This document shows positions 1-10,791 of a stretch of 64,000 nucleotides of DNA, piece after piece (within the stretch, counting starts at the first letter, position 1; each line of letters begins with the position of its first letter). Made by a program: the position numbers and the translations under genes. The notes under the pieces are model-generated. The model worked only from the letters and a program-made list of their open reading frames with translations, was not told the origin of the DNA and did not search any database. Source of the stretch: Cytospora piceicola (Eukaryota > Ascomycota > Sordariomycetes > Diaporthales > Cytosporaceae); NCBI GenBank assembly GCA_023375675.1, contig JALQBC010000013.1, forward strand, positions 744,001 through 808,000, in the 5' to 3' direction.

Positions 1-1323
1 ATACTGACCATGGGCCGCCGCCGGCTCCAGGCCGCCGACGACGCCGACGTCGACGTCGGCCGCCTGCCCGAGTGGGGCGTCGTGCGGCGCGAGGTGTACC
101 CGTGGAACAGCCACGAGCCCGACCGCTTCTCGGACGAGTCCCTCGCCTTCCTGAACCGGGAGCTCGCCGCCATGGCGCCCAAGTGCGCCGTGCAGGCCTC
201 GGAGCTGCCCGTCCTGCTGGACGCCGCCAGCGACACGGACGGCTACGCCATCATCCCCACGTGCAGGCAGCTCGGCCTCTTCGCCACCGAGGACATCGCG
301 CCCGGCGAGACGGTGCTGAACGAGTACTCGCTCCTGACGGCCAACAACCGGCTCAAGGACCAGGTGTGCGACGCGTGCGGGACGGACCTGCCCCCGCTGA
401 GCGCCAGCGCCGCCGCCGGCTGCGGCCCCGTCAGCTGCGGCGAGTGCTGCGACACGGTCTTCTGCGACCAGTTCTGCCACGACAGGGCCCAGGAGTCGTA
501 CCACCCGGCCGTCTGCGACATGGACGTCGACGCCATCGCCAAGGACCCCGACGCCGCCGAGGCCGACGAGGCGCTGTACCTCCTGCTCCTGGCCCGCCTC
601 CTCGCCATGTCGGTGCACCAGGGGGCCCACCCGCTGCGGCTCAAGGAGATCCGGTACATCTGGGGCGACTTCCTCTCGCCGCGGACCAACGCCATCCCCC
701 TCTCGCCCAACGCCGGCCCGCCCCCGGACTGGACCCTGCCCTTCTCCTTCCGCTTCAACGTCGAGGCCCCGCTGCACGTCCTCGAGCGCATGGACGTCGA
801 CATCTACCGCACCCTGGCCAGCCACGACCTGTGGGTGCTCAACACGTGCTACGCCAAGTTCCGCGGCACCGCCTCGGCCCGCAAGGGCGCCCGCGACGGC
901 CGCCCCGAGGTCGCCGCCGTCCACCCCTTCTGGTGCCTCGCCAACCACGACTGCGACCCCAACGTCACCTGGGAGTGGGGCGGCCGCATGCGCCTCTGGG
1001 CCCGCGAGGAGCGGGTCGCCGGCGGCGCCGGCGGCGGCGAGGCCCCGGGCCTGAGGGCCGGCCAGGAGGTCCTCAACCACTACTGCGACATCGGCCTGCC
1101 GGTGCAGGCGCGGAGGGAGTGGGCCAGCGGCGCCCTGGGCGGCTGGTGCATGTGCAAGAGGTGCAGGGACGAGGCCGCTGCTGAGAACGGGGCGGCGGGG
1201 GCGGAGGCGGAGGCGGCGGCCCGGGAGGGCGCGGGGGGCGAGACCGTGGCGAGCAAGGAGATATTCCAGCTGAAGAGCGAGGACGCCAACATAGGGGGGT
1301 CGAGCGAGACCCTGACGGGTTGA
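1..1323 (+). CDS. SET-domain protein with MYND-like cysteine cluster (5' partial)
   Basis: The frame is open from the window edge to TGA at 1321-1323; the first ATG is at 10. It looks like a SMYD-type split SET protein, a putative protein-lysine methyltransferase. The N-terminal SET strand (GLFATEDIAPGE) is followed by a Cys/His-rich MYND-like zinc cluster (CDACG ... CGECCDTVFC ... CHD ... YHPAVC). The SET core NHDCDPN and HYCDIGLP follows, then a post-SET cysteine set (CMCKRC). The C-terminal tail is Ala/Glu-rich and low complexity. Relatives normally have a longer N-terminus, so the true start probably lies left of the window. A CTGAC branch-like sequence at 4-8 and an AG at 29-30 could be the end of an intron. 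The substrate cannot be told from sequence. Confidence 0.8.
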   Translation: MLTMGRRRLQAADDADVDVGRLPEWGVVRREVYPWNSHEPDRFSDESLAFLNRELAAMAPKCAVQASELPVLLDAASDTDGYAIIPTCRQLGLFATEDIAPGETVLNEYSLLTANNRLKDQVCDACGTDLPPLSASAAAGCGPVSCGECCDTVFCDQFCHDRAQESYHPAVCDMDVDAIAKDPDAAEADEALYLLLLARLLAMSVHQGAHPLRLKEIRYIWGDFLSPRTNAIPLSPNAGPPPDWTLPFSFRFNVEAPLHVLERMDVDIYRTLASHDLWVLNTCYAKFRGTASARKGARDGRPEVAAVHPFWCLANHDCDPNVTWEWGGRMRLWAREERVAGGAGGGEAPGLRAGQEVLNHYCDIGLPVQARREWASGALGGWCMCKRCRDEAAAENGAAGAEAEAAAREGAGGETVASKEIFQLKSEDANIGGSSETLTG

Positions 1324-1680
1324 AAGAAAGGAAAAAAAAAAATTCTTATGTGACACCGCAGCACAACTAGAACAACATCAGCAATCCCCCCCCCCGTCTA
1401 CAACTTGATTTGAAGCCACCATAGCATAAAATAACGCAACCAGCCGGATCCCGGAGAAGATATACGAAGCAAATGGGGACGATACCATCCATGACAGGGA
1501 ATACAAAAAAGGGATATACAGGGTGGGAAAGCGGAAGGGGAGGGGGTCATATCTAATGCACCGGGATGCCCCAAGACGCAAGTTGTCGGCATGTGCCGAG
1601 ATGGGACAGACAGGCGGCGGCGGCAAGGCTCGCTCACATGGGTCCAGTCCCATGTGAACAACAAATGAGGTTTGGACGGC

Positions 1681-1711
1681 ACACACAAACACACACACAC
1701 ACACACACACA
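1681..1711. repeat. (AC)n microsatellite
   Basis: About 30 bp of nearly pure AC dinucleotides, with one AA interruption, in the convergent intergenic region. Confidence 0.9.
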
Positions 1712-1991
1712 TTGTGGATATGGAATTCCACAAGAGTTTAAGGAGCAGTTCGATCCGCGTGCCACTCGAGAGAGAGAGAGAGGCAAAGCGATTTGCGGTC
1801 GCTTGAGAAGAGACGACGAGTCGGCACATACGAGGTACTCTTCCCCGTCTGGATTCCTCCTGGCACGGAAAAAAACCACGAAAAAAAGCAAACAGAAGAA
1901 ATCGAAATGTTAAAAAAAGAAGAGAAATCAAAGAAGACCATACCTAACACCACACGCAAGTATCCCGCATGGGCCAAGCTGTGCGTGTGCC

Positions 1992-2017
1992 TGTGTGTGT
2001 GTGTGTGTGTGTGTGTG
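1992..2017. repeat. (TG)n microsatellite
   Basis: Thirteen TG units. It is complementary in sense to the (AC)n tract about 280 bp upstream. Confidence 0.9.
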
Positions 2018-2824
2018 CTGCCAGAGAATCCCAAGGCCAAGCGGTGTCGCTGGAGAAACTCTTCTCAAAACTCTTCTTGTATATATACACCAACCGCCTG
2101 CTGTTGATGCATGCGGCGGGAGCTCGCCGGCAAAGCGTCTCCGTGTCTCCGGCGGGTTACGATAGAATGTAGAGAGACCAACCAGTATGTAGAAATCAAA
2201 ACCAAACTGACCTCGAAGGGGCGGCCTGCTTGTTACCAACATTATCATTTATTTTCATTCTAAGTATCCATCGGTCTGTGTAGTCAAACAGGATAGGAGA
2301 AGCGCATCAAATCGGCTCCCAAGCAATGTTGGGGCCGAGGCTGAAAAGTCATTCTCGCCAGGCTTCTGCGTCGCCGCTTATGTACGTTCATATATGTGTG
2401 CATTTGGGGGCTTGGTTGACAACGCATGAGCTGCGATCGTTGGATTCTTTTTGCAGTCCAGCTTGGTGAATGTGCGTCTACGAGAAGAAACCTCCAGCCC
2501 CAGGCCTATAGATGGTGGCAGCATACTTCGCGGCTGCTGATGATGCTCGAAAGGCATCGGACATGGACACGGAGGACAGAACCAGAGACCGCAATAGAGG
2601 ATGGCACAACCGAAATGCGAGTGCTCCAACCTGGCCGCATGCTTTTCATTTCTTCTTTCCCCTTGAATCCGGGCGCAATCCCTGCCCATTCTACACTCCA
2701 GCCCTGCGCGGTATCTTTCACCACCCCACTCATACCCCTGAACCGGCCCCAAAAAAACCAGATACACATTCTCCCTTGCCCGTCTGTCCCTCCTTTCCCA
2801 CCCACCCTCAGCCTCTCACCAGAC

Positions 2825-5626
2825 CTAGCTGCCCCTCCGATACCTCTTCCGCGGCCCGCCACTACTCTCCACGCTAGAACTGCTATTCCGCCTCCTCCTC
2901 TCCCCCCTAGGCGCCGCCGCCGCCGCAGCCGCCCCCCTCTCGCTAACATCAGACGAGCTGTTCCTCCTAGGCCGGCGCGGGCCCTGCCCCTGCCCCTGCG
3001 GCGCCGCGGCCGGCGACGGCGACCTCGAGTCGTACGAGGGCGACCGTGACCGTCTCGCACCCGCCGCCGCCGCCGCAGCCCCCCGCCGTGGGGCCGGAGA
3101 CGCGCTCCTGCTGTAGGACCGCCCGCGGTAGCTGTCCCTGTCCCTGTCCCCGCCGCGCCTCGCGGGTGGCGGTGAGCGGGACCGGGACCGGGACCGAGAC
3201 GACACCGACCTCGCCGCCGGTCGGCGCCTGGGAGGCGGGCTCGGCGACCTGGAGGCGGAGCGCGCGGCGGCCGCGCGCCGGGGCGTTGGGGACCGGGACC
3301 TCGAGGGGGACCGGTGGTTCGCCGCTGCGGCCCGTCGTGGCGGGGGCGACCGGGAGTCGGACGGGGACCGCCTGGCGGCGCCCCTCCTCGGTGGTGGCGG
3401 CGGCGAGCGCGACAGGGATGGCGACCTGTCGGAGGAGTACGACCGGCTGGACCGGCTGTACGAGCGCCCGCGGTCGGCATCCCGGCCGGCTCGGCGGGGG
3501 GGCGGCGACCTCGAGCGGCTGGACGAGATGGACCGGGTCGGGCTGCGGTCGCGGCTGTAGGACCTGGCCCTGCCGCCGCGGCGTGGCGGGGTGACGCTCC
3601 GGGAGTATGAGCGGCGGCGGTCGATGGTCCGTCGGGGGGGCGTGCGCGACCGGGACCGGGATGAGTAGGAGGAGCCGGTGTAGGATGAGTAGCTGGACGC
3701 CGAGTCTGAGTCAGACTCGTCCGCCCTGACCGGTGCGGGGAGTGCCGGTGGGGGCAAGTTCTGGAGGTACTCCCGCATGTCCTCGGTAAGGGCACCCATG
3801 CCGATCGAGGTGAAGTAGTTGATGGAGAAGCGGATGTTGCGGCGGTTGTCGCCACGGGGGAAGAGGCCCTCGAGGCTGGGCTGGAGCATTGGGTCCCTGC
3901 AACGGGACTGCAGCTTCGCCATGCCGATCTCCTCGACAATCTCCTGGAAAAGGATCTTGATGAATATACGGGAAGCCGAGGTTGTCTCATCTTCGTTGAG
4001 GTGGATGGCAGACAAGCAGTGCCAGCCGATGGCGTCCGAGCCGAACACATGCCCGAAGAGCCTGGCAATGTTCCGCAGCTTGTTGCTGTCGTAACGGTGG
4101 ATCTTCTCGTAGTAGTCGATAAAGGCCCTCTCGAAGAGCTCGTTCCACATCCTGTTGATCTTGGCCAGCCGCTCTGCAATGCCGCCATAGAACTTGGTGT
4201 ATGTCTTCTCCTGACTGCAGCACTCAACCACCATCTCGGGCAGCTCTTTCTCGTATCCCACGGGTATCTGGACACGAAGCAGCTTGTGAACGGATTCTTC
4301 GTAATCCGCAGAGGACATAAGGGTCAAGTAGATGGTCCTCCGCAAGTTGACCAGGTCAGCATTGCTCTGGTCCTTGATCTCCACAGCCTTCTGTTCCTCG
4401 TCCTCGCTCTCGGACTCATCATCATCATCGTCGCTGTCGTCCTCATCGTCGCTTCCCTCGCCCAGAATCTCAGCCTTCAGCTGCTTGTACTCTTCCTCGT
4501 GCGCCTCGTAGTCCGGATCGTACTTGAAGATGTTGAGGCTGTCCTGGCCTTCGATGTCCCCATCCAGCTCCACATTGTGCGTGATCTGGTCCTCCTCCTC
4601 CACCAGGTCCAACTCCTCCTTGACGGACGGGTTGTCCTTGAACTTGTCCTTCCTCTGCTGGAACAAGACCTCGATCTGGTACTGCACCCGCTTCTCAATG
4701 TCGCTGTCGTGCAGGATGTTGCGGAACTGGTCAAACACGGCCCGGGCGATGGGCTCGCTCATCTCCTCCAGGAACTGCCCGACCTCCCTCGTCAGGCTGA
4801 CGGCAATCTCCACGCTATCGTCGGTCGGCTTGTGCAGCAGGAGCAGCAGCATCTGCGCCACCAGGTTCTCGGACACGACCTGGTGGTTCACCAGGTGGGC
4901 CAGGAACGTCGTGGCGGACAGGCAGACGGCCTTGTCGTTCCGCCGGAAGGCCTTCCGGAACCGCAGCACGAGCCTCCGGACCAGCAGCTCGCCGACCTGG
5001 GGCAGCTTCGTGTTGACGATGGCCACCATGGCGGCGTAGATGGGCGTGAAGGGCAGCGACGCGGCCTGCGCCTTCATGATGCTCTGGCAGAACAGGCCCC
5101 GGCCCCGCACCAGGTTCTCCCCGAAGAGCTCCGGCACGATCAGCTTCAGGTTCGGGCTGTTGGCCTTGTTGATCAGCCCGTTGATGCTCTTCTTGAGCGC
5201 CTCCCACGCCATCCGCTGCCACTCCTTGGTCGTCCTGTCCGTGATCTGCGCCTGCAGCGCCCGCAGCCGCGCCGGCGGGATGTACGTGCCCCCGGACCGC
5301 GCCGTCAGCAGCCGCTCGTACTCGGCCTTGGCCGCCGCCTGCTTCTGCTCCTCGGTCGGCACCGGCGGGGGCGTGCGCTCGCGCCGGGGGAGCTCCCTCT
5401 CCTGTGGCCGCCCGCCCGGTCGGTAGCTGTCGCCGCCCTTGCGCCGCGGCCGGTCGTCGCGGTTGCGGCCTCGGTTGTTGTCCCTGTCTCCGTCTCTGTC
5501 GGCCCCCCTCTCCCTGGGACTCTCGTCATCTTGGTGGCGCCTGCTTGGAGGCGATCGCGGCATGCGGTCGGGAGATTGCCCGTCCATATGGTGGTCGCTC
5601 ACCACCGATGCGGTCTCGGTTGCCAT
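2825..5626 (-). CDS. cwc22: Pre-mRNA-splicing factor CWC22
   Basis: Single uninterrupted frame of 933 codons from ATG at 5626 to TAG at 2825-2827. CWC22 is a spliceosome component; in yeast it supports Prp2 action before the first step, and in animals it loads eIF4A3 for exon junction complexes (family knowledge). Residues 1-100 are a charged Arg/Asp/Pro leader. A MIF4G domain spans about 135-330 (WEALKKSINGLINKAN, FLAHLVNHQVVSE). An acidic hinge (DDEDDSDDDDDESES) is followed by an MA3 domain (NLRRTIYLTLMSSADYEE) at about 430-550. From about 660 to the end the protein is a very long RS domain with many SRSRSP-type units, longer than in yeast. It shares a 619-bp divergent promoter region with DPM2. 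Confidence 0.93.
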   Translation of the reverse strand: MATETASVVSDHHMDGQSPDRMPRSPPSRRHQDDESPRERGADRDGDRDNNRGRNRDDRPRRKGGDSYRPGGRPQERELPRRERTPPPVPTEEQKQAAAKAEYERLLTARSGGTYIPPARLRALQAQITDRTTKEWQRMAWEALKKSINGLINKANSPNLKLIVPELFGENLVRGRGLFCQSIMKAQAASLPFTPIYAAMVAIVNTKLPQVGELLVRRLVLRFRKAFRRNDKAVCLSATTFLAHLVNHQVVSENLVAQMLLLLLHKPTDDSVEIAVSLTREVGQFLEEMSEPIARAVFDQFRNILHDSDIEKRVQYQIEVLFQQRKDKFKDNPSVKEELDLVEEEDQITHNVELDGDIEGQDSLNIFKYDPDYEAHEEEYKQLKAEILGEGSDDEDDSDDDDDESESEDEEQKAVEIKDQSNADLVNLRRTIYLTLMSSADYEESVHKLLRVQIPVGYEKELPEMVVECCSQEKTYTKFYGGIAERLAKINRMWNELFERAFIDYYEKIHRYDSNKLRNIARLFGHVFGSDAIGWHCLSAIHLNEDETTSASRIFIKILFQEIVEEIGMAKLQSRCRDPMLQPSLEGLFPRGDNRRNIRFSINYFTSIGMGALTEDMREYLQNLPPPALPAPVRADESDSDSASSYSSYTGSSYSSRSRSRTPPRRTIDRRRSYSRSVTPPRRGGRARSYSRDRSPTRSISSSRSRSPPPRRAGRDADRGRSYSRSSRSYSSDRSPSLSRSPPPPPRRGAARRSPSDSRSPPPRRAAAANHRSPSRSRSPTPRRAAAARSASRSPSPPPRRRPAARSVSSRSRSRSRSPPPARRGGDRDRDSYRGRSYSRSASPAPRRGAAAAAAGARRSRSPSYDSRSPSPAAAPQGQGQGPRRPRRNSSSDVSERGAAAAAAAPRGERRRRNSSSSVESSGGPRKRYRRGS

Positions 5627-6245
5627 GTTGAGTGGTGGGTGGTGGCCCAGCCTTGACGTATCGCGCTTCGCGTTCAGCTTCGTCCAGTATTCGCGGAGAT
5701 GAGGGCACAGTATATCCCGGGGGCCTGAATGTCGACGTTTCGATGCAGGCGTTGGGGAGTGGCCGGGTCTTCACGGCGCGTGAAGATGCGACGTGAATTG
5801 AAGTGGTGGATGGAAAGATTGTAAGGTCAGGTAGGTACTGAAGTAGGTAGGTAACGGTAGCTTTGCAACTAAATTTCTGGAGTCCATGTTGGCTTGGCGC
5901 TCGGGCCATCCACCATCGCAAGCCACTGGCAGGCGGCGGCAGGCAGGCAGGCACGGGATGGCCCCCAGCACCCCAGACAATAAATTGCCCCTGAAATTGC
6001 AGCTGGGGGCCTGTTCGGACAGGGGGGGGGGGAGCCCAACTCTCGCCCTGGCGCGACTTGCATCGTGGCATCCATCGAGTTAGGGAACTTGACTTCTGGC
6101 GACTCGACATCTCCCAAACTCGAGAAGGCGTGTCTTAAGTATCTACCTAGGTGCTTGTCCTTTAAACCCTCGACATTACGTTACTTACCTCTTCTTTACA
6201 CTCCTTCACTTCCCAACTTTCACTCATAACGGCTTTCATACAACA
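5627..6245. promoter_or_regulatory. Divergent promoter region CWC22 / DPM2
   Basis: The 619 bp between the start codons of CWC22 (-) and DPM2 (+). It holds AGGTAGGTA-type motifs near 5829-5852, a G run at 6020-6030 and a pyrimidine-rich leader before DPM2. No canonical TATA box was picked out with confidence. Confidence 0.6.
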
Positions 6246-6695
6246 ATGGTATGTCTCCCTCACCCAATACCACAACAACCGCAACTCGGGAGGCAGCTCC
6301 ATGGCTTGACTAACACTTCTCCTCTTCCTCCTCAACAGCTTGACAAACTCGTAGGCATCGCCATGCTTTTGGCTGCCTCGGTTGTCTTCCTCTACTACAC
6401 GTTCTGGACCCTGTTCATGGTAAACTCTCTCCCCTCTCCCCTCCCTGCCTCTTCTCTCCCCCATCCAAAGGCCCCCTCTGCTAAACACCCCCCCCCCATT
6501 TCCCAGCCCTTCGTCGACGCCGACCACCCGCTCCAGAACGTCTTCCCTCCTCGCGTCTGGGCCGTCCGCATCCCCGTCATCCTGATCCTGCTCGGCTCCG
6601 CTGTCGTCGGGTCCTTCCTCAGCGTCGTCATGATCCGCGGCAACAGGAAGAAGGCCGCCAAGGCGAAAGCCGCCGCGGCCAAGAAGAAGTCCTAA
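6246..6695 (+). CDS. dpm2: Dolichol-phosphate mannose synthase regulatory subunit DPM2
   Basis: Three exons: 6246-6248 (the ATG alone), 6339-6419 and 6507-6695, giving 90 aa. Intron 1 has donor GTATGT directly after ATG, branch CTAAC at 6310-6314 and acceptor CAACAG. Intron 2 has donor GTAAAC and acceptor TCCCAG. DPM2 stabilises the ER dolichol-P-mannose synthase that feeds N-glycosylation, GPI anchors and O-mannosylation. The product has two membrane segments (IAMLLAASVVFLYYTFWTLF and IPVILILLGSAVVGSFLSVV). They are separated by a PFVDADHPLQNVFPPR loop typical of the family, and a lysine/alanine-rich tail follows. The length matches family members (about 80-95 aa). Reading through intron 1 would give a 149-aa unspliced frame that I reject. 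Confidence 0.92.
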   Translation: MVCLPHPIPQQPQLGRQLHGLTNTSPLPPQQLDKLVGIAMLLAASVVFLYYTFWTLFMVNSLPSPLPASSLPHPKAPSAKHPPPISQPFVDADHPLQNVFPPRVWAVRIPVILILLGSAVVGSFLSVVMIRGNRKKAAKAKAAAAKKKS

Positions 6696-7350
6696 GGATG
6701 TTGCAGCCGGCAAACGTGTACGGTCAGGGGCGCAGTAGCCCATATCCTGAGATTTGGGGTCCTTTGAAAGGTACATGGTCTATGTAGAGATTTCGGGCGC
6801 AAGGAGTTGCTTCAGAAAGAGCTACGATGAGGGCACTGAGAAGTCAACGGAACGGCAACATCAAAAATGAATAGCAATATCTGGAGCTCGAGCCCCAAGA
6901 GCAAGATACAACAGCAGCCAAAGTACCGCCGCGACTTCAGTCGGGCTTTTCTGGCCATGTCACACGGGGAAGCTGTTTTGATACCATCACACAATCTGTA
7001 CTTGTAATACCAGGGAGCTAAACCTCGAAATGAGCTATGCGCATCATCAGCGCGCACGCAACGAGCCTTTTTTTTTACTGTCTTTCGGTTGTTATGTGCT
7101 GAGGGGCGAGATACCTCTCTGTCTATTCTAGTCCCAAGAGCCCTAGCCTAAGCCGGAAGCCAAACCATCGCATGTTGAAGCAGGAGAAACTAGCAATAAG
7201 CTCAAAACCCCCAAGAAAGCCGAGGGCCAGTGCTCCATCACTCGAGGCTCCTCCAATGAATGAACGATACCACACACCCCCTACTACTCAGTAGGCATCA
7301 CGGTTTCAGCTCGGCCACTCACAGTCATCTTCATCCACCAGGGACCCTTC
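6696..7350. other. Intergenic, convergent 3' ends of DPM2 and the BCAS3-like gene
   Basis: No supported coding sequence. A poly-T run near 7068-7076 is the only visible feature. Probably the 3' UTRs of the two flanking genes. Confidence 0.55.
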
Positions 7351-10300
7351 TTAGACCCTCTGGTCAGCAAAGTCTAGAACCTCGCAGTCGTCCTCGAAGA
7401 AACCGTCATCGTCGTCCAGATCTCCGTGTCGCCCTCCGCCTCTGCGACGCCTAGTCGTCACCACGATCTGGTCCTCCTCGTCCTCGCGATGTTGGTGCAG
7501 CACAGACCGTTCCATAGCCGACTGTGGCAGTGCGCGCACATCGTCGGTCGACATGTCGAAAGCTTCTTCCTCGCTGATGTGCCAGTGGTTGGTGGTGAGT
7601 CTATCCACAGCAATCGGCTGACCAAAGGCCCATGCCCCTCCTGCGTCGCTCACTGGCTCCTTGGCCACCACGGGCTTCTGCTTGCGTCGCGGCGTCGGGC
7701 GAGCTGGCTTGTCGTCCAGGTGGGTATCAGCGAGAACTGTGGAGACTGTGGCCATCTGCGGTGGCGGTGCCGCCACTGCTGCTTGCGCGGCAACATACTC
7801 GCAGAGAGTAACCCGCCTGTCGGTGTGGAAAGGCTGATAGGGGGCCGAAGACTCGATCTCCGCTTGTGGAATCGATGACTCTGCACTGACGATACGACCT
7901 GAGAACTTCGGCCCGGCATTGAGCACCATCGTGTTGTTGATACCATCATCCTTGTCTATCAGATCCAGATACTCGTCAGGGTCGATCAGGCGCTTGACAC
8001 ACTGGGAGATAAGATCATTAGGAAGCCTTGGGAGCTTGAAGTCCTTGTATCGCCTGAAACGGGTTGCACTTAGTCTCCCATCGGGGTTCCGCACCTTGCG
8101 CGGTCGCTGAGGGAATGTTCGAACAAGCCCATCTCCCAGAACGAACAGCGAGTGGTCCTTGCGGTTCGCAACAAGGATCACGCAAGAAGGTCCTGGAGCA
8201 TTCGAGCTTGGGGGTAATGAAATTCTGTTGTCACCACTGTGCCGGAACTGGTTGATAGCGCTTCCCGTCTTTCCCAGTGAGTGACTGATACCAGCAGCAA
8301 TCATCTTGCCACCATAGTTCGCATGCTCGACGAACCTAGAGCCAGTAGTCTGGGGGGCATTTGCACTGCTGCGCCGAGACCGGTCTATCAGTGGGCGAGC
8401 AGCGTCCCATGCCGAGTTCAAAGCACCGGTGGCGATGGACACAGCGGAAGTACCACCTTCAGAAACGTTGGCTGTAGACTCCTCCGGTCGGACCCTCCGA
8501 CGCGGAGGCGGCCATGCCATTGCGCTCTCCGGTAGTTCGAGCAGGTGAACGGTACCTCTCTCCGTGACCATCGCTATGCATTCGCCACGAGGTTTCATCC
8601 ATGAGACATCCACAATGCGGGCCACGGTCATTCGAGAGTACTGGGCAATCTGCCGCACCCTAGGTCCGGTCGAAGAAGTGGGTAGCCCCGCGGTCTGCAA
8701 GGGAGAAGACTTCGTATGCTGTATACGCATCAGGTCCCAGACTGTTTGAACATCGCCCTTCGGACTGGCCGTGAAAAGAGTGAGCCCGTTTGGAGCGAAG
8801 GAGAGGTAGCTACAGCCGGATGTCGCGAAAGTGGTGGCTGGATGTATGGAGGTCGAGTTCAGCGACGTCTCGACATCCACGATCGAGACGAGCCCAGGTT
8901 CCTTCGTGACAGCTGGAGCTGCAGCGCCATGAGTTGGTGGGAACTGAGGTGGCTCTGCCCGCGAGTACGGCGGGTTCCACGGCTGCGCGCCAGGTGGTGA
9001 GCGAGCTTGTTGTGACGCCGTTGGCGCCCTGTTGCTCCAGTAGCTATTGAAAGCCTGTAAGCCTCGCTCGCCAATCCATTTCGCACCCTGTATCACCTCC
9101 TGCGTAGTCTCTCGCATAAACTTGTTCATAATGCTGTCCCCACCAGGCAGGTCCACATCCGAGACCACGCTTGGTAGCTGAGGCGGCGTAAGGGACGCCA
9201 GGCCAGGCGCTTTCCCTTGCACGAGAACTGGCACGGCTGCTCTGAGTGACACTTGGGATGACGGAGCGGCTGGACAGTAGGCGATCCATCTCCCGTTCAA
9301 GGCGATGATAGGAGCCCTCGCAGCTTGGCGTTGCACGGGTCTAGCTCTCTCGCTGTCCTGCGACGGGTCTGCCAATGGTTGCTGTATCGTGGTCCATAAT
9401 TTGCCCAGGCATTTATATGCGACTCCGGGCTCGTGGGGAATGCTCGCCTGACGATAGATCCAGCTTTCACCGGTCTGGCCAGAAGCAACAACGATGGTCC
9501 CACGATCGGCGAGGATTCGGAAAGCCCCAGTGGGTGCCGGTGCTTGAAAGATCGGACTCGTGATGGGCATCTTCAAGGGTATCTTCGGCCCCTCGAGGAG
9601 AACCGCGATATGTCTGCTGTCTTTCAACGAGTAGACATCGACAGTGGTTTGGTAAAATTCCACAGACGGCGTCCGCATCCCCGCCGCATCTTTCTGACCC
9701 AGGTCGGTACCTGCGGGCGACGCAGCCCCGGACCGTTCTTGGCCACTGCTGTAGTTGCCGTCAGGCTTGGCTTCAGCAGCTTGATGTGGCAGTACGGGTC
9801 CGTGAACGACAACCGCCACTAGAGGACTCGGGTCTGATGCGCGATCGTTCAGAGTCCAGGGCAGGACTTTGGCGCAGAAAACGCCTCCTCGTAGCCCTGT
9901 TAAGCTAGCAATGGCATCCACGCCATTTCTCGTGGCTGAGTGGATCTCGAGACCGCCCTCATAGCCCGTCAACACGACTGTGTCTTTGCCCCGGGTGTTG
10001 GTGCCAAGGTGTCTTGGTATGGTGTCGAAAGCGAACGCATATCCCCTTTCGCCAGCCTTCATCCCGGCCTGTTGTCCAAATTCCATATCGATCTCGGGAG
10101 CTCCGTAGAAATGGGCCTGAGGTTGATGCGGGAGCGGCGGGTTGTTGACACCACGGGCATATGCAGTCTGGGAATGCATCGAGCTCCGCCTGAACGAGGC
10201 CGCAGAAGGAGCATATGCCTCGGACGGAGCATAGTGCTGGTCCATCTGATAGCTGAGTGGCCTCCTCGATGGGAATGGAGGCGAAGTGGACGGCGGCTGT

Positions 10301-10791
10301 CCATTATAAATCGGGCGGGGCGAGGGCCATCCATACGGCATAGCTCTATTATCCTCGTAGGAAGACGGCTGGGTCGGCGGTGATTCCCCCATGAGGTTTA
10401 TCAAGTTCCCAGGAGAGCTCCCCAGCCCCGGCACCCCCTTCATCCATTCATTTGTGCTCCGCGAAGTGTTTGTCGCATACGAAGTTGCCGAGACGGCATC
10501 GAGAAGGGGTGACGGTGCCGTAGTACCATTCGAAGGGATGCTGGCAGGCTTCAGGTCCGGCGATTGGACCGAGGGGGAGGATGAGTCTGAAGCGGGCTCT
10601 TTATTGGGACTATCGTATACAGCACGTTGTTAGCATGGAAGATGGCAAGCCGGCGAGGAGTAGTCCCTGGGGATGGCAACTCTGCCTGGAGAGAGAACAT
10701 ACGTGAACTTGCCCGCGGCATGCTTCGTCACCGCGGCGACAACTCCCCCGCCGTCTTTTCCATTCTTCTTGTCCTTCTTTGCGCCTTTCAT
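7351..10791 (-). CDS. BCAS3 / Atg18-like WD40 protein
   Basis: Two exons on the minus strand: 10791-10703 (start MKGAKKDKKNGK) and 10609-7351, joined across a 93-nt intron (donor GTATGT, branch CTAAC, acceptor ACGATAG). The product is 1115 aa. The lysine-rich start and Ser/Pro-rich first 180 residues look disordered. The central part contains WD40-type strands. Segments such as DTVVLTGYEGGLEIHS, SYLSFAPNGLTLFTASPKGD with a following VWDL, and an amphipathic stretch (EVIQGAKWIGERGLQAFNSY) are characteristic of fungal BCAS3-domain proteins. Animal BCAS3 acts with PHAF1 at autophagic membranes and on the cytoskeleton (family knowledge). The role in fungi is not established. An acidic C-terminus (DLDDDDGFFEDD) ends at TAA 7351-7353. 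Confidence 0.85.

Larger units (their letters stand above)
1324..2824. other. Intergenic, convergent 3' regions of SET gene and CWC22
   Basis: No coding frame with gene-like composition. It holds an (AC)n tract at 1681-1711, a (GA)n tract near 1769-1783 and a (TG)n tract at 1992-2017. Poly-A and poly-C runs lie just after the SET stop and may belong to its 3' end. The remainder presumably carries the 3' UTRs of the two convergent genes. Confidence 0.6.

Noticed and set aside
72..1184. 370-codon frame on + overlapping the SET gene
   Set aside because: It is a shadow of the GC-rich SET coding frame; the product is almost only Arg/Pro/Gly/Ala, with no domain.
2506..4275. 589-codon minus frame overlapping the CWC22 RS tail
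   Set aside because: Out-of-frame reading of the repetitive RS region, all Pro/Arg/Thr/Ala; an artefact of low complexity.
4001..5656. 551-codon frame on + antisense to CWC22
   Set aside because: Mirror of CWC22 codon bias (Leu/Val/Arg-rich), no domain, and no splice or start support; CWC22 itself is unambiguous.
6162..6776. 204-codon minus frame over DPM2
   Set aside because: Antisense to a well supported three-exon DPM2 gene; no domain.
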